Positions 4,634-5,978 of a stretch of DNA of 5,978 nt are shown here, one piece after another. Every line of letters starts with the position of its first letter. The stretch's first letter is position 1. The position numbers and the translations under genes were made by a program. The stretch comes from Actinomycetes bacterium (GTDB taxonomy: Bacteria; Actinomycetota; Acidimicrobiia; Acidimicrobiales; Microtrichaceae), in assembly GCA_023423215.1 (NCBI GenBank), contig JAFAFZ010000628.1:1-5978 (forward strand), in the 5' to 3' direction. The notes below the pieces were generated by a model, which worked only from the letters and a program-made list of their open reading frames with translations, did no database searches and was not told the origin of the DNA.

Positions 4634-5785
4634 ATGGTCGGACATCGACGCAGCGCGCGAGGAGCACGCCTCGCGTTCGCCGCACTCGCCACGGCGGCCA
4701 CGCTCGGGCTCGTCGCCTGCAGCTCCGACCCGGACGCCGCCCGGGGCGAGGACTCTACGACGTCGACGACCACGACCGTGTCGTGGGCGACCGAGCCGCT
4801 CGGGCTCACCCCGGCGACGACCGCGCCCGCCGGCCTCGGCGAGGACGTCGAGTTCTACCAGGACGTGCGCTGCGGGGATGCAGAGCGCAACGTGATCGAC
4901 GTCGCCGTGCCCGCCGAGCCGGACGAGCAGGACCAGCAGGGCGAGGGAGCCGACGCCGCCGGCGAGGACCCGTCGATCCCGCTCGTCATCCACCTGCACG
5001 GCGGCGGCTTCACCGCCGGCGACAAGTCCGGGTTGTGGGAGGACGACGAGGTCGGTGTGGCCAGGGAGCTGCTGGATCGGGGCGTCGCCGTCGCCTCGAT
5101 GAACTACACCCTGCTCGCCGAGGTCGACCCGGACGGCGTCCGCACGCCGCTCCTCGATGCGGCCCGGTGCCTGCAGTTCGTGCGCTACCACGGCCCGGCG
5201 ACGTTCGGGATCGATCCGGAGCTGGTGGCGCTGCGAGGCGGCAGCGCCGGCGCCGGCACCTCGTTGTGGCTGGCGACGCACGACGACCTGGCGGACCCCG
5301 GGGCCGACGATCCGGTCCTGCGGCAGTCGACGAAGCCCCTCGCCGTGGTCGCCCACGAGACGCAGGCCACCTACGACCTGGTGCGGTGGAGCACCGACGT
5401 GTTCACCGAGTACGACGAGCTGTTCGGCGGCAAGAACCTGATCGAGCTGGCCCAGGCGTTCGGGTTGAGCCAGCGACTGCTCTCGTTCTACGGCATCACC
5501 GACCCCGCCCTGCTCGAGTCGGAGGAGATCCTCGAGTACCGGGCGGACGTGGACGTGCTGGGGCTGATGGACGCGGAGGATCCGCCCGCCTGGATCGCGA
5601 ACACCCGCGAAGAGGACGCGGTGCCGGTGTCGGTCGGGCTGCTGTTCCACCACGCGGACCACGCCCGGGCGCTCCAGGCCCGAGCAGCGCAGGTCGGCTA
5701 CGACGCGACCGTGACCGCCGGACCGGGTCAGGTTCCCGAGACGAGCGAGGTCGACTACCTGCTCGCCGCCTTCGACGCCGCCTGA
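4634..5785 (+). CDS. Secreted alpha/beta-hydrolase lipoprotein (esterase-like)
   Basis: A 383-residue predicted lipoprotein. Basic residues at 4-12, a hydrophobic core and lipobox LVAC place the lipidated Cys29 at the outer face of the membrane. A Ser/Thr-rich linker (about 40-50) follows, and a Glu/Gln/Asp-rich insertion lies at about 93-113. The catalytic domain begins near 115: HLHGGGF (oxyanion loop, His122-Gly125) and GGSAGAG with nucleophile Ser204 in a G-x-S-x-G elbow. This is the carboxylesterase/BD-FAE type fold, so ester hydrolysis outside the cell is likely; the substrate is unknown. The C-terminal triad members are unclear. PPAWIAN (about 320-326) followed by REED could supply the acid. 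Where G-x-G-H would be expected, the sequence reads GPGQ (Gln366). An HHADHA motif (335-340) may matter instead. It lies 78 bp downstream of gntR on the same strand, possibly co-transcribed. Confidence 0.85.
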   Translation: MVGHRRSARGARLAFAALATAATLGLVACSSDPDAARGEDSTTSTTTTVSWATEPLGLTPATTAPAGLGEDVEFYQDVRCGDAERNVIDVAVPAEPDEQDQQGEGADAAGEDPSIPLVIHLHGGGFTAGDKSGLWEDDEVGVARELLDRGVAVASMNYTLLAEVDPDGVRTPLLDAARCLQFVRYHGPATFGIDPELVALRGGSAGAGTSLWLATHDDLADPGADDPVLRQSTKPLAVVAHETQATYDLVRWSTDVFTEYDELFGGKNLIELAQAFGLSQRLLSFYGITDPALLESEEILEYRADVDVLGLMDAEDPPAWIANTREEDAVPVSVGLLFHHADHARALQARAAQVGYDATVTAGPGQVPETSEVDYLLAAFDAA

Positions 5786-5828
5786 GCACGCGGTCCGCAG
5801 CGCGTCACCGTGCGCAGCCGCCCGCCCA

Positions 5829-5878
5829 GCTTTCGTTGTCGTCGAGGCCCGGATGCGGGCCGCAGCAACAACGAAAGC
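5829..5878. repeat. 50-nt nested hairpin after the hydrolase gene
   Basis: Outer arms GCTTTCGTTGT (5829-5839) and ACAACGAAAGC (5868-5878) are perfect 11-bp inverted repeats. Inner arms GGCCCG (5846-5851) and CGGGCC (5856-5861) close a GATG tetraloop. The two stems are separated by symmetric six-base stretches, within which G-C pairs can also form. It starts 43 bases after the hydrolase stop. There is no T run on either side. It could be a terminator, an RNA-stability hairpin or a member of a dispersed palindromic repeat family. The arms contain A/T-rich words unlike the surrounding GC-rich DNA, which argues against chance. Confidence 0.7.
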
Positions 5879-5902
5879 CAGGCCGGACAGGACCGTCCCA
5901 CC

Positions 5903-5917
5903 TTCGTTGTCATCGAG
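5903..5917 (+). repeat. Second copy of the hairpin's left arm
   Basis: TTCGTTGTCATCGAG matches TTCGTTGTCGTCGAG at 5832-5846 in 14 of 15 bases, 71 bases downstream. The match covers the outer arm, the internal-loop bases and the first base of the inner arm of the first element. After 5917 the sequence diverges, though GAGCGACGACAG (5934-5945) loosely resembles a decayed right arm. The rest of the tail (5946-5978) shows no gene or further copy before the window ends. Confidence 0.6.
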
Positions 5918-5978
5918 CTCGCGGACGGACTGGAGCGACGACAGGTCGACTGACGTTCCGCTCCGAGCGCCGCCGATC

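Noticed and set aside
2995..4809. Very long minus-strand frame across the kinase, gntR and the start of the hydrolase
   Set aside because: Low-complexity Ser/Arg-rich translation antisense to gntR, which has clear domains on the plus strand.
5829..5917. CRISPR array or insertion-sequence ends
   Set aside because: There are only two direct copies, one adjoining an inverted copy. There are no regular spacers, no transposase and no target-site duplication in view.

Overview
The window is about 70% GC or more by eye, with strong G/C bias at third codon positions, GTG starts alongside ATG, GGAGG-type ribosome sites and one probable leaderless gene. This fits the chromosome of a high-GC Actinomycetota. 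Nothing in the sequence fixes the genus. There is no rRNA, tRNA, transposase, integrase, phage gene or CRISPR array. All seven genes look intact and share similar composition, so I read this as ordinary chromosome rather than a mobile island.

Layout, left to right. A small two-helix membrane protein (58-387, minus) is divergent from a BtuE-type glutathione/thioredoxin peroxidase (510-1055, plus); an imperfect inverted repeat lies between them. A DUF1345 membrane protein (1116-1853, plus) follows and appears to be leaderless. It converges on a short LuxR-type regulator (1944-2684, minus) that consists only of the C-terminal part of a MalT/LAL regulator. Upstream of that, on the same strand, is a ribokinase-type PfkB sugar kinase (2781-3734). 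The kinase is divergent from a GntR/HutC regulator with a UTRA domain (3794-4555, plus). Their 59-bp gap carries a perfect CACCCG-N5-CGGGTG palindrome, the obvious candidate operator. A secreted alpha/beta-hydrolase lipoprotein (4634-5785, plus) comes next, followed by a gene-free tail (5786-5978) with a 50-nt nested hairpin and a partial second copy of its arm.

The clearest functional unit is GntR plus kinase: a UTRA-domain repressor that probably senses a sugar or sugar phosphate, facing a sugar kinase across a shared control region. The LuxR-type gene may be read through from the kinase or use its own upstream region, and the hydrolase may be read through from gntR. No sugar transporter or other catabolic enzyme is present. 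The peroxidase, the DUF1345 protein and the small membrane protein show no evident link to the sugar unit. I did not find a clear previously undescribed multigene system. The best leads are the terminal palindromic repeat, the ATPase-less LAL-type regulator, the hydrolase's missing canonical histidine, and the channel-like C-terminus of the DUF1345 protein.
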